Shown piece by piece: positions 63,832 to 64,000 of a DNA stretch of 64,000 bases (within the stretch, counting starts at the first letter, position 1; each line of letters begins with the position of its first letter). Where the stretch lies: NCBI RefSeq assembly GCF_001908185.1, contig NZ_LGHM01000051.1:62001-126000 (forward strand), given 5' to 3'. The translations under genes were made by a program, and so were the position numbers. The notes below the pieces were generated by a model. That model was not told the origin of the DNA and did no database searches. It was given only the letters and a program-made list of their open reading frames with translations. The stretch is from Bradyrhizobium sp. AS23.2 (GTDB lineage Bacteria; Pseudomonadota; Alphaproteobacteria; Rhizobiales; Xanthobacteraceae).

Positions 63832-64000
63832 AGGCTCCAGCGCAGGCCGCAATTGGCGCAGCATTTGGGCGGCTTGTCCGAGAGCAGCGCCGCACGAAAA
63901 TCCCGATACGATGGCCCGTTCCAGATGTCCTGCAAGGACTGCCGCGCCGCATGGCCAAGCGTATAATTGTCATAGCCATGCTGCGAAAACGGCGCGATAC
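63828..64000 (-). CDS. Radical SAM/SPASM protein, C-terminal part only
   Basis: The visible 57 codons contain 'HGYDNYTLGHAARQSLQDIW' and end 'KPPKCCANCGLRWSL'. The end with CC..C is typical of SPASM-domain radical SAM proteins. The rest lies beyond the window edge. Coupling to a GT2 gene suggests a pathway for surface polysaccharide or cofactor/peptide modification. Confidence 0.7.
   Translation of the reverse strand, partial: IAPFSQHGYDNYTLGHAARQSLQDIWNGPSYRDFRAALLSDKPPKCCANCGLRWSL

Overview
High-GC, gene-dense DNA with an alphaproteobacterial character. Several branched-chain-type (Liv) ABC transporter genes sit with CoA-linked catabolic genes, IclR/TetR/LuxR/GntR regulators and a cbb3-type oxidase, and one dehydrogenase strongly resembles BadH. 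This points to Hyphomicrobiales, most likely a Bradyrhizobium/Rhodopseudomonas-like (Nitrobacteraceae) genome. The taxonomic call is inference from protein resemblance; there is no rRNA gene here.

Layout. (1) 1-3.1 kb: tail of a Liv-type solute-binding protein, a Rieske ring-hydroxylating oxygenase and a TetR regulator. (2) 3.1-6.5 kb: a decayed zone with a DNA methyltransferase remnant, a broken E2-like-fold gene carrying a perfect 17-bp inverted repeat, short repeats and an IS6-family element whose transposase has an in-frame internal deletion. (3) 6.5-17 kb: a compact minus-strand atu operon for acyclic terpenes (geranyl-CoA carboxylase, dehydrogenase, hydratase, AtuA, NDP-forming acyl-CoA synthetase) headed by an IclR gene; two matching 15-bp palindromes look like its operators. 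(4) 17.4-21.8 kb: a nitronate monooxygenase-like gene, then fragments of LuxR, IS200, old-yellow-enzyme and GntR genes around an intact solute-binding protein. (5) 22-35.2 kb: an acyl-CoA catabolic cluster with its own Liv transporter, CoA-transferase, MaoC hydratase, acyl-CoA dehydrogenase, quinone oxidoreductase, crotonase, two divergent IclR regulators, thioesterase and BadH-like dehydrogenase, pointing to an alicyclic or aromatic acid. (6) 35.2-41.8 kb: more decay (3-hydroxyacyl-CoA dehydrogenase tail, a tRNA-Gln 3' fragment, DUF6557-like, acetamidase, SAM-cyclase-TPR remnants) around a CopG/PHB-depolymerase pair. (7) 41.8-56.2 kb: the most coherent and interesting block. A GroEL without GroES is followed by soxYZ and flavocytochrome c sulfide dehydrogenase (fccAB). 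These converge on an oxidase operon: ccoN, a ccoO/diheme cytochrome fusion, four tiny membrane proteins, a SafE-like protein and a FixI/CcoI copper ATPase. A cytochrome c, a metallophosphoesterase, a cupredoxin-like protein and Sco1 follow. Together they could oxidise reduced sulfur and pass electrons through cytochrome c to oxygen at high affinity. (8) 56.2-64 kb: four consecutive frameshifted genes (SDR, aldo/keto reductase, MFS, tautomerase), then cupin, DoxD-like, methyltransferase, glycosyltransferase and radical-SAM tail genes.

A window-wide theme is single-base indels, mostly in short homopolymers, in genes otherwise full length (livH, a crotonase, phaZ, SDR, AKR, MFS twice, tautomerase, DUF6557-like). 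Each restores the expected length when corrected. This is either sequencing error or recent decay, and it should be settled before calling these genes dead.
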